Positions 17,822-26,144 of a DNA stretch of 64,000 nt are shown one piece after another. Each line of letters begins with the position of its first letter. Position 1 is the stretch's first letter. Both the position numbers and the translations under genes were made by a program. The notes below the pieces were generated by a model. That model did not search any database. It worked only from the letters and a program-made list of their open reading frames with translations, and was not told the DNA's origin. Source of the stretch: Kumtagia sp044326205 (GTDB taxonomy: Bacteria > Pseudomonadota > Alphaproteobacteria > Rhizobiales > Rhizobiaceae); contig NZ_JBIRCY010000039.1 in assembly GCF_044326205.1 (NCBI RefSeq), positions 1-64,000 of the forward strand, given 5' to 3'.

Positions 17822-18754
17822 GTGGAGTTGGGAGACGCGAGGACGACAATCGAGGGATATCGGCAGGCGCTGAAACACATCCTCATGATGCTGGTCGGCA
17901 TGGCCGAGATGGGTTTTGGCAGGCCGCTGTCGCTGGTGCTCGGGGAAGCCGCTGTCGCCCCGAGGACGGGACGAGCGGGAAAGACGGGGAGAAACAAACC
18001 GTCTCCGGCGCTCTGCCTGCCGCGCCATCTCTATCGCGCCATTCTTCTGCTCTTGCGCCCGGTCGAATCCGCGGCGCGGCGGTTGATCATCGCGACAGCG
18101 CAAGGCATCGTGGTGACGCTGCCGCCGTTTCGTCCGCGAAAGCCAAAACCAAAAATTTCCGACACGGTGGCCGCCATGCGCCGCCTCGGCCTTGCCGTCA
18201 CCCTGTCGAGAGAAGACTTTGCCCGTTATGAAGCCGAACGGCGCGCCGCCAAGCCGCGTGGACAAAACCTTTCGCTGCTTGATGCGCTCAAGAATCCGTT
18301 CCGCATCCGCCGCAAATATGTGCCGGCGCGTGCCGTGCCGCGCATCCGGTCGCTCGACGACGATGCGCCACGCATCCCCCTGCCGCCGACGCCTTCGCAG
18401 AACGATCCGATCAATGCGGCAAAACTGACCTTGCGACTAGACGCGCTGGCCTCAGCGCTCGACGATCTTGACGGCCAGGCGCAGCGTTTTGCCCGCTGGA
18501 AGGCGCGCAACGACGCCGCCCTTCAACGCGACAGGGAGGCCCGCGACGCGGCGGCCGCAAGCGGCAAGCCAGGCCCGGCCCGGTTCCCGCGCATGTCGCC
18601 GCTGAGGCGCGGGCCACCGCCCGGCGGACGGCTGCCGCGTTTCGATCCGGACGCGCCGAAACGCAAGAACATCCGCGAGGTCGACGAGATTCTGGCGCAT
18701 GCCAATGCGATGGCGTTCTACGCACTGGAGCCGCCGCGGCGAGATACGTCATGA
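17822..18754 (+). CDS. Rhizobiales paralogous hypothetical protein, copy 1
   Basis: This 310-aa protein has unknown function. It aligns over its full length with the protein at 60097. Shared blocks include MLVGMAEMGFG, LPRHLYRAIL, RPVESAARRLIIATAQGIVV, PRKPKPKISDTVAAMRRLGL, EDFARYEAERRAA, RRKYVPARAVPRI and REVDEILAHANAMA. The GTG at 17822 (after CCGGAGGTGGCATCG) is chosen by alignment with the ATG start of the paralog; a longer in-frame extension to 17546 crosses the promoter. The protein is basic and Arg/Pro-rich without clear membrane segments. Shared flanks on both sides indicate duplication of a whole unit. Confidence 0.75.
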   Translation: MELGDARTTIEGYRQALKHILMMLVGMAEMGFGRPLSLVLGEAAVAPRTGRAGKTGRNKPSPALCLPRHLYRAILLLLRPVESAARRLIIATAQGIVVTLPPFRPRKPKPKISDTVAAMRRLGLAVTLSREDFARYEAERRAAKPRGQNLSLLDALKNPFRIRRKYVPARAVPRIRSLDDDAPRIPLPPTPSQNDPINAAKLTLRLDALASALDDLDGQAQRFARWKARNDAALQRDREARDAAAASGKPGPARFPRMSPLRRGPPPGGRLPRFDPDAPKRKNIREVDEILAHANAMAFYALEPPRRDTS

Positions 18755-18824
18755 CGTCCGCCTGACGGACGCGGAAAGCCAAATATTCCAGCATGTTAGT
18801 GGCCACACGGAAGAGAATCAGGGC

Positions 18825-18893
18825 GTGGCAGCGATCCGTGCTGTCAAAAAATACCGGTGCGCGCCCGGTGGCGACGCCGGCCAAAAACTGCTT
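18825..18893. repeat. 3' shared element of the repeated gene unit, copy 1
   Basis: About 69 bp containing ATCCGTGCTGTCAAAAAATACCGGTGC is closely repeated at 61115-61180. In both places it lies about 70 bp after the stop of the paralogous gene. It carries no conserved coding frame. It may be a 3' UTR element, a terminator-like or processing site, or one end of a mobile unit. Confidence 0.65.
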
Positions 18894-19090
18894 GGGCCAT
18901 CCCCATAAGTTGAGCCGCTCCGGCGAAACCCGATCCGAAGACTCTGGGCGGTTCACTTCGCAACCCGCGCATGGCGAATTCCGGACCGAGATGCTGCCGG
19001 CTCTTGGGATTTTCGGTTTTCCCGGATAGGGTACCGAACGGATACCTCTTCCGTTCCTCCCGCCTGACAAGATTCCGGAGACGACCCGAT

Positions 19091-20143
19091 ATGCAGAAGC
19101 GCCGCCTTGGCCGCACCGATTTGCTCGTTTCGAGCGTTTGCCTGGGCACCATGACCTGGGGGCAGCAGAACACCGAAGCCGAGGGCCATGCCCAGATGGA
19201 CCTTGCCTTCGCGCGTGGCGTGAATTTCCTCGATACGGCCGAACTCTATTCCATCCCGCCGAAGGCGGAGACCCAGGGCAGCACCGAGCGCATCGTCGGC
19301 AACTGGATGAAGGCGCGGAAAAATCGCGACAAGGTCTTGCTCGCCACAAAAGTCGTCGGGCGCACCCCGATGGACTGGTTCCGTGGGGGCAGGCCGTCCA
19401 AACTGGTCCGCAACGACATTTTCGACGCGATCGACAAGTCGCTGGCACGCCTGCAGACGGACTATGTCGACCTCTACCAGATCCATTTTCCGGAACGCCG
19501 GGTGCCGTGGGGCGCCAACCCGGCGCGCGTCGGCGACTGGCCGGCGCCGCGCGACGAGGACGAGACGCCAATCGCCGAGACGCTTGCCGTCTTCGACGAA
19601 CTGGTGAAGGCCGGCAAGATCCGCCATCTCGGCCTGTCGAACGAAAGTTCGTGGGGCATCATGCGCTTCCTGTTCGAATCCGAGACGGGCGGCGGCCCGC
19701 GCGTCGTGTCGGTGCAGAACGCTTACAATCTGGTCAACCGCACCTTCGAGGTGAACCTCGCCGAGGTGTCCGACCGTGAGGACGTCAGCCTGCTCGCCTA
19801 TTCGCCGCTGGCGCAGGGTTTTCTGAGTGGCAAATATGATCACGGGGCTCGGCCGGCCGGATCGCGCACGGCTCTGTTCAACCGCAGCCAGCGCTACCAG
19901 ACGCCACACGCCGCCGAGGCGATCCTCGCCTACAATGAGCTTGCCCGCTCCTTCGGCATGGAACCGGCGCTGTTTGCCGGCGCTTTCGTGCTCAACCGGC
20001 CGTTCGTGACGTCGAGCATCATCGGCGCCACTACCATCCCGCAACTGGAGACGGCCCTGAATGCGGCCGAATTCAAATGGACCGAAGAGATGCAGAAGGC
20101 GGTCGACGATGTTCACCAGCGGGTGGGGAATCCGTGTCCGTGA
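19091..20143 (+). CDS. tas: Aldo/keto reductase, Tas family
   Basis: This 350-aa NADPH-dependent aldo/keto reductase is close in length and motifs to E. coli Tas: LGTMTWGQQNTEAEGHAQMD, FLDTAELYSIPP.AETQGSTE, LQTDYVDLYQIHFPER and SIIGATTIPQLETAL. The catalytic Asp/Tyr pair sits in DTAELY, with the Lys in LLATKV. Tas-type proteins act on small aldehydes or quinoid substrates; the natural substrate is uncertain. ATG 19091 is preferred over an upstream in-frame start at 18971 because the Tas family begins at this MQKRRLG. Confidence 0.9.
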   Translation: MQKRRLGRTDLLVSSVCLGTMTWGQQNTEAEGHAQMDLAFARGVNFLDTAELYSIPPKAETQGSTERIVGNWMKARKNRDKVLLATKVVGRTPMDWFRGGRPSKLVRNDIFDAIDKSLARLQTDYVDLYQIHFPERRVPWGANPARVGDWPAPRDEDETPIAETLAVFDELVKAGKIRHLGLSNESSWGIMRFLFESETGGGPRVVSVQNAYNLVNRTFEVNLAEVSDREDVSLLAYSPLAQGFLSGKYDHGARPAGSRTALFNRSQRYQTPHAAEAILAYNELARSFGMEPALFAGAFVLNRPFVTSSIIGATTIPQLETALNAAEFKWTEEMQKAVDDVHQRVGNPCP

Positions 20144-20156
20144 GGGAGTTGGGTGC

Positions 20157-20177
20157 CTTGCGAGCGGCCCTCGCAAG
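20157..20177 (+). terminator. Candidate hairpin terminator after tas
   Basis: CTTGCGAG, a CGGCC loop and CTCGCAAG form an 8-bp perfect stem 14 bp after the tas stop. No T tract follows, so intrinsic termination would be weak. Confidence 0.45.
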
Positions 20178-20270
20178 CCTCTCAGTAACCGACCCCTATT
20201 TGTTCTTCCCCTACTCTCTTACATCCCCCGAGCTAGGGAGATCACGTAAGGCAAGTGCGGTGGCGTGCCG

Positions 20271-20888
20271 CTATTCGGTCCATCGGAGCATGACTTTGCC
20301 ACCGTGAATAAAAAAAACAGTTTTTTTGTCGCTCCAAGGCGGGTGGATAATTTCTCCATCCAGAATTTTTTTACCGGACCAAGCACTTGCCGCGGTAAGG
20401 ATCGACGATATTGGGAGAAATGCGGCAGCGAGCGCGAAACCTGCCCAGCCCACGTTCCGACGTACTCCAAGGCCCGCAGTATTTCGCCCGGAAACCGAGC
20501 CGCCATTGAGACATAAAACGCTGCCGACGGCTTCCAGAAACTTCCAGCCGTTGTCTCCCTCCGCCACATTGCAACCTTGGAAATAGATGCTGGGGAAATG
20601 GGGGAACAATCTGTGATATCCTTTGCCGGCCAGTCCGGACTTCGGATTCTGAATCCATCTTGCATTGATAAAAGTGATGTCTCCCTTGAAGTTGATCGCG
20701 CCGTCCACTCCATGGGTGGTGAATACGGCGTTACTAAACTGTTTGCCATTCGCCAGGAGCTTATCCAGTGAGGCTATCAGTCCGTCGGCTCCGCCGGTCA
20801 CGGCAACGTAATCGCTAGCGGCAACCCCTCGGCCAACCGAGATCGCAATGCTATCGCCGCCATCATAAATCGAAAGAGTTCCAAGCAT
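20271..20888 (-). CDS. Hypothetical protein with DUF4347-like His/Cys pattern
   Basis: This 205-aa protein has an unproven function. Residues about 52-125 contain FTTHGVDGAINFKG (His59) and IYFQGCNVAEGDNGWKFLEAVG (Cys106). That spacing and context recall the caspase-like DUF4347 fold (HG..G, then GC.VA.G..G..F). A single hydrophobic helix follows at about 149-166, then a basic tail. The gene sits in AT-richer DNA than its neighbours and has GAGGGTGCACG before ATG 20888, so it may be acquired. If the reading is right, it could be a membrane-anchored cysteine peptidase-like or sensing protein. Confidence 0.55.
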   Translation of the reverse strand: MLGTLSIYDGGDSIAISVGRGVAASDYVAVTGGADGLIASLDKLLANGKQFSNAVFTTHGVDGAINFKGDITFINARWIQNPKSGLAGKGYHRLFPHFPSIYFQGCNVAEGDNGWKFLEAVGSVLCLNGGSVSGRNTAGLGVRRNVGWAGFALAAAFLPISSILTAASAWSGKKILDGEIIHPPWSDKKTVFFIHGGKVMLRWTE

Positions 20889-21360
20889 CGTGCACCCTCG
20901 TGATCAAGGTCGTGGAAGGCAAGCGGATAATCCTCGCCTGCCCCATCTGCAATTCGGCCAGTAAATGTTATAATCTGCACATTCACCGATGCCGACTGTT
21001 GCGCGTGTTTGCAGCAGGCGACGTTTGAATAACGCGCTTGACTACTGCCGTATTCCCAAAGATTTAGGCTTTTTTTGATGGACGGATACGACGAGAAGCG
21101 GGTCTTCCAAACGTCACCGGAAGCCTGGCATGAATGTGAAGATATCCACATTCCAAAGGTTGATCAGCCGGAATTGCTGCTCTTGGTGATGCCTGCCGGC
21201 ATGCCCGGTATCCGAAGTGTCCTTGTCGGGAACATGAAGCGCGAGAGGTGGAAACGCGCGGGCATGCGATGCTGGATCTCCGAAGATAGTCGGCGCCGAT
21301 AGTTGTTTCAGATCGGCTAAACCAGGTCAGGCGCTTGTCACGCAGTGGACGGCGCCAGTC
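20889..21360. other. Intergenic, AT-richer, no gene recognised
   Basis: This 472-bp stretch lies upstream of the His/Cys gene and downstream of radC. A short plus-strand frame at 21075-21302 shows no family resemblance and no convincing start context. Composition is AT-richer than the surrounding genome, matching the neighbouring accessory gene. Confidence 0.5.
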
Positions 21361-22113
21361 TCAGATCAACATCAGCCCTTTCATGCTGGCATGGCCCTTC
21401 TTGCCGATGATGATGTGGTCGTGCACGGAAATGCCGAGCGGTTTTGCCGACGCGATGATGGTCTTGGTCATCTCGATGTCGGCACGTGACGGTGTCGGAT
21501 CGCCGGACGGATGGTTGTGCACAAGGATCACCGCCGTCGCCGACAGTTCCAGCGCGCGGCGGACGACTTCGCGTGGATAGACCGGCGTGTGGTCGACCGT
21601 GCCGGTCTGCTGCACCTCGTCGGCGATCAGCGCGTTCTTCTTGTCGAGGAACAGGATACGGAACTGCTCGCGGTCCTCGAAGGCCATCGCCGCGTGGCAA
21701 TAGTCGAGCACTTGAGTCCATGACGACAGTATCTCGCGGCCCTTGATCTCGCCGCGCGCCATGCGCTGCGCGGCTGCCGCGACGACCTTGAGATCGAGAG
21801 CGGCACCTTCACCGATATCGTCCACTTCGCGCAAAAGATGTTCCGGCGCGCCGAGAACCTCGGCCAGCGAGCCGAAACGCTTCAGCAGCGCCTTGGCGCG
21901 CGCCTTGGTGTCGGCGCGCGGGATCGAGCGGAAGAGCAGGAGCTCGAGCAGTTCGTAGTCGGCGATAGCGCCGGCGCCCGCCTCGCGAAAGCGCTGGCGA
22001 AGACGGTCGCGGTGGCCGGCGTGATGCGGCTTGGATGTGCTTTGCTTGCCGGGCTTCAGCGCGAGCGGCTGCTCGTTGAAAAAACCGCGCTCGTCGTCCC
22101 CATCCGCCGCCAT
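21361..22113 (-). CDS. radC: RadC-family JAB/MPN protein
   Basis: This 250-aa RadC homolog has an N-terminal helix-hairpin-helix-like region (about 35-105, GHRDRLRQRF ... LLREVDDIG) and a C-terminal JAB domain with an intact JAMM zinc motif, HNHPSGDPTPSRAD (His199, His201, Asp212). The historical DNA-repair role of RadC is not well supported; the JAMM residues imply a metalloprotease-like fold. It is a normal chromosomal gene followed by map in the opposite reading direction of the numbering (both minus strand). Confidence 0.92.
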   Translation of the reverse strand: MAADGDDERGFFNEQPLALKPGKQSTSKPHHAGHRDRLRQRFREAGAGAIADYELLELLLFRSIPRADTKARAKALLKRFGSLAEVLGAPEHLLREVDDIGEGAALDLKVVAAAAQRMARGEIKGREILSSWTQVLDYCHAAMAFEDREQFRILFLDKKNALIADEVQQTGTVDHTPVYPREVVRRALELSATAVILVHNHPSGDPTPSRADIEMTKTIIASAKPLGISVHDHIIIGKKGHASMKGLMLI

Positions 22114-22263
22114 GCAGCCCCCCGACTGATCCCGGCCGGCCCTCCCAAAACCTCGCCGCCACGATCAAGGCAAGTCTAGACCATCCTCTTTCGATCTGGA
22201 AACGGGAGTTTTGGGAACGGTCGCCGGCGCGGCGGCAGGCCGGATAGACAGGAGGCGGGGTGC

Positions 22264-23139
22264 TCAGCCCGGCAGGCCGGGCCGGTCGAGACCGCCGGGC
22301 GACAGCGTAAATATCTCGCAGCCGTTCGCGGTGACGCCGACCGTGTGCTCGTATTGCGCCGACAGCGAGCGGTCGCGGGTGACCGCCGTCCAGCCATCCG
22401 ACAGCACTTTTACATGCGGCCGGCCGAGATTGATCATCGGCTCGATGGTGAAGATCATGCCGGGGCGCATCTCGACGCCTTCGTTCGAGCTGCCATAGTG
22501 CAAAATATTCGGTGCGTCGTGGAACAGGCGGCCGACGCCGTGGCCGCAGAAATCACGCACCACGGAGCAGCGTTCGTGCTCGGCATAACTCTGGATCGCT
22601 GCGCCGATCGCGCCCGTCCGCGCGCCTGGCCGCACGGCGGCCACGCCGCGCATCAGGCATTCATGCGTGACTTCCAGCAGCCGCTCGGCGGCGCGCTTGA
22701 TCGTGCCGACCGGGTACATGCGGCTGGAATCGCCGTGCCAGCCGTCGAGGATGTAGGTCACGTCGATGTTGACGATATCGCCGTCACGCAGCGGTTTTGC
22801 ATCCGGGATGCCGTGACAGACAACGTGGTTGATCGACGTGCAGGAGGACTTTGTATAGCCGCGATAGTTGAGCGTCGCGGGCAAGGCGCCGTGATCCATG
22901 CCGTATTCGAAGACGAAACGGTCGATCTCCTCGGTGGTCGTGCCGGGCGCGACCAGAGCCACCAGTTCGTCGAGGCAGCGCGCGGTGAGATCGCATGCCC
23001 TGCGCATGCCTGCGAAGGCTTCCTCACCATACAGTTTTATCTGCCCGGTGTTGCGGGCTGGTGCGACGTCGGCGTCGAGATAGGTGACCATGGGCCCAGG
23101 GGAAAAGTGGATTGGATGCGCGAGCGCTTCATGTGACAT
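22264..23139 (-). CDS. map: Type I methionine aminopeptidase
   Basis: This 291-aa cytosolic enzyme removes the initiator Met from new proteins. The dinuclear metal ligands are all present: Asp in VNIDVTYI, Asp in GWHGDSSRMY, His in GHGVGRLFHD, Glu in FTIEPMI and Glu in QYEHTVGV. The N-terminal ~35 residues are an extension typical of alphaproteobacterial MAPs. No frame disruption is seen. It lies 150 bp upstream of radC in the same direction. Confidence 0.96.
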   Translation of the reverse strand: MSHEALAHPIHFSPGPMVTYLDADVAPARNTGQIKLYGEEAFAGMRRACDLTARCLDELVALVAPGTTTEEIDRFVFEYGMDHGALPATLNYRGYTKSSCTSINHVVCHGIPDAKPLRDGDIVNIDVTYILDGWHGDSSRMYPVGTIKRAAERLLEVTHECLMRGVAAVRPGARTGAIGAAIQSYAEHERCSVVRDFCGHGVGRLFHDAPNILHYGSSNEGVEMRPGMIFTIEPMINLGRPHVKVLSDGWTAVTRDRSLSAQYEHTVGVTANGCEIFTLSPGGLDRPGLPG

Positions 23140-23217
23140 CTGCGCGCCGAAGCTTCAAGGGCAAAGCGCACAAAGCCGGTGTCGGAGAGACGAGCCGGCC
23201 GGTTCGCCTTGCACCGC

Positions 23218-23721
23218 TCAGGGCGTCAGAAAATCGATCTTTCCGAGCGGCACGCCATTGTGCCGCAGGATGTTGTAGGCGGTGGTCACGTGGAAATAGA
23301 AATTCGGCATCGCAAAATTCTGCAGATATTCGATACCGGTGAATGACAGATCGCGCGTCCGCCCCTTGATCAGGATCGCGACGTCCTCGCTGCCGTCGAT
23401 CTCGGCCGGCTCGAAAGTGGCCAGAAGCTCGAGCGTACGCGTAATGCGGGCCTGAAGTTCCGCAAAAGTCGTTTCATTGTCCTCGAAGCGCACGATTTCG
23501 CGCTCCGCCAGCCGCGATGGCGCGCCCTTGGCATGGTCAGTGGCGATCTGCACCTGGGAGGTCAGCTTCAGCATGTCGGGCGCCAGCCGGTCGTTCAGGA
23601 ACACCGCGGGGTCGATCTTGCGCTCCTCGGCATTGGCCTCGGCCTTCTTCAAAACGTTCGACAGGCTCTTCAGCCGCGCCTGGAACACAGGCACACTCGC
23701 CTGATACATCGACATCGCCAT
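23218..23721 (-). CDS. DUF1993 family protein
   Basis: This 167-aa protein matches DUF1993, a DinB-like four-helix family: MSMYQASVPVFQARLKSLSNVLKKAEA at the start and FAMPNFYFHVTTAYNILRHNGVPLGKIDFL at the end. ATG 23721 is chosen because GGAGGAACCCC precedes it; the frame is open further upstream to 23808 but without family sequence. The biochemical function is unknown; the conserved His residues near the end could bind metal as in DinB proteins. Confidence 0.88.
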   Translation of the reverse strand: MAMSMYQASVPVFQARLKSLSNVLKKAEANAEERKIDPAVFLNDRLAPDMLKLTSQVQIATDHAKGAPSRLAEREIVRFEDNETTFAELQARITRTLELLATFEPAEIDGSEDVAILIKGRTRDLSFTGIEYLQNFAMPNFYFHVTTAYNILRHNGVPLGKIDFLTP

Positions 23722-23867
23722 GGGGTTCCTCCGTTGCAACCTGTCCGGCCCGGCCTGCCAAGATTCAGGTCTGCTGTGCAGATAGGGACTTCTGGGCGCC
23801 GCTTGCAAGCGTCATCGCCACGCCGCAATCAATCGTGATTCTGCCTTTCGATCCTCGGAGATTCGCG

Positions 23868-24911
23868 ATGCGGACCGCATTCTTGACGACGGCCTTCTCT
23901 CTGCTTGCCTGCACCGCCGGTTTCGCGCAGACCGAACCGCCGCCCTATCTCGACGACCGCTCCGACGCCGCGGCGATCATAAAATCCTTCTACAACGCCA
24001 TCAGCCGGCAGGAATATGCCCGCGCCTGGGACTATTTCGGCGACCAGAAACCGTCCAAGGATTTTCAAAGCTTCGTCAAAGGTTACGAGAACACCCAGTC
24101 GATCCGGATCGTCACCGGCGAGCCGGGCGCGGAGGGCGCGGCCGGCAGCACCTTCTATTCGCTGCCCGTCGCCTTCCTCGCCATCAACAAGGATAACAGC
24201 GAGCAGGGTTTTGCGGGCTGCTACACGGTGCGGCAGGTCAATCCGCAGATCCAGGAGCCGCCTTTCCGTGCGCTGACTATCGAGAAGGCACAGCTGAAAC
24301 CCTCCGAACAGCCTTTTGAGGAAAAGCTCCCGCAAAAATGCGGCGACGGGCCGGCGCCTGAACCAAGGGACGCGGTGCTGGAGCAGGTAAAAAAAGCATT
24401 CGCCGCGCTGCATGCCGGGCAATGTGATTCGATCACGCCAGATGGGGTCAGCCCCGCCCCGGAAACCTACACAATCGCGTTCCGCCGCGCTTCCAGTTCG
24501 GAAGACGAGCCGGAAAGCCAGGCTCGCCTTTTCCGCTTCTATTGCGGCATGGGCGCCTACAATGAGAGCCACGTCTATTATCTCCACGACGAGGTGGAGG
24601 GCCTGCGCGAGCAGCAGTTCGCCACGCCGGAACTCGACATCCGCTATGTCGACGACAATCCCGACGGAAAGTTCGAGAGCATGACGATCATCGGCTACAC
24701 GGTGGACGACGAACTGGTGAACTCATTCTACGACGAAGCCACGCAGACGATCGCCTCGCATGCCAAATGGCGGGGCGTCGGCGACGCGTCGTCATCGGGA
24801 ACGTGGATTTTTCGGGACGGCGCATTCACCCTCGTCAAGTACGACGTCGACCCCTCCTATGATGGAGAGATCAACCCCGAGACGGTGCTGGATTTTCATA
24901 CCGGGCCGTAA
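23868..24911 (+). CDS. Exported DUF1176 family protein
   Basis: This 347-aa protein has a clear signal peptide (MRTAFLTTAFSLLACTAGFAQ) and a C-terminal region (about 200-347) of DUF1176 character, including RLFRFYCGMGAYNESHVYYL and GDASSSGTWIFRDGAFTLVKYDV. The N-terminal part (AAAIIKSFYNAISRQEYARAW) looks like an SnoaL/NTF2-type helical start. The start at 23868 follows CGGAGATTCGCG; a much longer in-frame extension upstream overlaps the divergent DUF1993 gene. It is predicted periplasmic; the function is unknown. Confidence 0.8.
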   Translation: MRTAFLTTAFSLLACTAGFAQTEPPPYLDDRSDAAAIIKSFYNAISRQEYARAWDYFGDQKPSKDFQSFVKGYENTQSIRIVTGEPGAEGAAGSTFYSLPVAFLAINKDNSEQGFAGCYTVRQVNPQIQEPPFRALTIEKAQLKPSEQPFEEKLPQKCGDGPAPEPRDAVLEQVKKAFAALHAGQCDSITPDGVSPAPETYTIAFRRASSSEDEPESQARLFRFYCGMGAYNESHVYYLHDEVEGLREQQFATPELDIRYVDDNPDGKFESMTIIGYTVDDELVNSFYDEATQTIASHAKWRGVGDASSSGTWIFRDGAFTLVKYDVDPSYDGEINPETVLDFHTGP

Positions 24912-24973
24912 GCCGCCGTCCCCTTGCCGTTTGCAGACCTGACGCATTTTCCGCGGCGGAACCTCCGGAGCTT

Positions 24974-26056
24974 TCAGGGGCTGGCGGAAATCATCCAGTT
25001 CAACGTCTCGCGCCAGTCGGTCATGCGGATCGGCGTGCCGTGGGTGCCGGTCTCGAAGCGCACGAAGCGTGTCGGATAGGCTTTTGATTTCGTGCGGATA
25101 GACCGGAAAAATGCTTCCTGTTTTTCGACCGGGAAAACGGTGTCGTGGCTGCCCTGACCGAAGGAAACCGGCACCTTGCGCTTGAAAGCCGGGCTGGCGA
25201 GAAAGCTGTCGTCCCAGTGCGAGCCGAGCAGCAGCAGGCCCGACAGGCGAGGCGCCACCGCCGGATTATTGGCAAGCAACCAGCACAGCCCGCCGCCCAT
25301 CGACCCACAGGCGACGAAGATTTTTGCGGACGGCGACCTCTCGCCATAATGCGCGATGAGGGTGGCAACCTGCGCCGCGCCCTTCTCGCCGAAATCGGGG
25401 AAGTCCGGCGACAGATAAAGGCCACCGTTCGCGGCCATCAAATTCTTGATACGATTGAAATTTCCGCCGAAGGTGAAATCGTCGACGCCCTGCTTGCGGC
25501 TGCCGCCCTGGCCGTGCAGGTAAAGCGTGATGAACCGCGCGTTCTCCGTCGTCCCGACCGCCACGTGTCTGATATCGCCGAGATCGGAGCGCAGGACCAA
25601 ATCCTTCTGCACCTTGCGCACGCCGGTTGACACGTACTTGCCCTGCACCCGCCGTTCCGGAATTTCGTCGCGCGCATTGATGTCGCGCGCCTCCTGATAG
25701 TCGACCACCTCGTAGGCGCCGCCGTCGCCGGTCGACAGTATCGCCGGATAGGCAAAAAGCTCGTCCTTGAAGGGTTTTAGGGATTGGGCGGCGGCGGGGG
25801 CGGTCAGGAGCACCGTCAAAATTACAGCCAGGCTCGTGGCGAAGCCGGCATTCCCTCGCACCCCCCTCTGTCCTGTCGGACATCTCCCCCTCAAGGGGGG
25901 AGATTGGCCCGCCGCTTGGCTTTCGCCAATCGCCAAGGTTGCAGAACGAGCGGCAACGCTAGAGCTGCCAATCTCCCCCCTTGAGGGGGAGATGTCCGAC
26001 AGGACAGAGGGGGGTGCGAAGGAGTGCTGGCCGACCAGTGCAAGAAAGCGAAACAT
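24974..26056 (-). CDS. Secreted alpha/beta-hydrolase with palindromic insertion in its N-terminus
   Basis: The catalytic part is an alpha/beta-hydrolase: LYLHGQGGSRKQG as oxyanion region, ACGSMGGGLCW as nucleophile elbow, and later QGSHDTVFPVEK and ETGTHGTP for the acid and His. A signal-type segment (FATSLAVILTVLLTAPAAAQ) precedes it. Between the ATG at 26056 (MFRFLALVGQ) and that segment, a 164-bp inverted-repeat element (25856-26019) is inserted in frame. Translation may instead start at GTG 25861, just inside the repeat, preceded by AGAGGGGG and giving a normal 295-aa exported enzyme; that is my preferred start. The substrate is unknown. Confidence 0.75.
   Translation of the reverse strand: MFRFLALVGQHSFAPPSVLSDISPSRGEIGSSSVAARSATLAIGESQAAGQSPPLRGRCPTGQRGVRGNAGFATSLAVILTVLLTAPAAAQSLKPFKDELFAYPAILSTGDGGAYEVVDYQEARDINARDEIPERRVQGKYVSTGVRKVQKDLVLRSDLGDIRHVAVGTTENARFITLYLHGQGGSRKQGVDDFTFGGNFNRIKNLMAANGGLYLSPDFPDFGEKGAAQVATLIAHYGERSPSAKIFVACGSMGGGLCWLLANNPAVAPRLSGLLLLGSHWDDSFLASPAFKRKVPVSFGQGSHDTVFPVEKQEAFFRSIRTKSKAYPTRFVRFETGTHGTPIRMTDWRETLNWMISASP
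25856..26019. repeat. Dispersed palindromic repeat with perfect 52-bp arms
   Basis: The left arm 25856-25907 and right arm 25968-26019 are perfect reverse complements over 52 bp, with a 60-bp spacer. Each arm contains its own small hairpin (ATCTCCCCC, TCAA, GGGGGGAGAT). This CTCCCCCTCAAGGGG type is familiar as an abundant intergenic repeat in Mesorhizobium genomes. Its frame stays open on the minus strand, so it can look like coding sequence. Confidence 0.92.
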
Positions 26057-26144
26057 CGGTGACTTGTAGCGTCGCCAACGCGCGGCGTCATCCCGTGCGG
26101 CAGTCAGTGATCTGACCGCCACACCATCACGAAATGCAAAGAAC

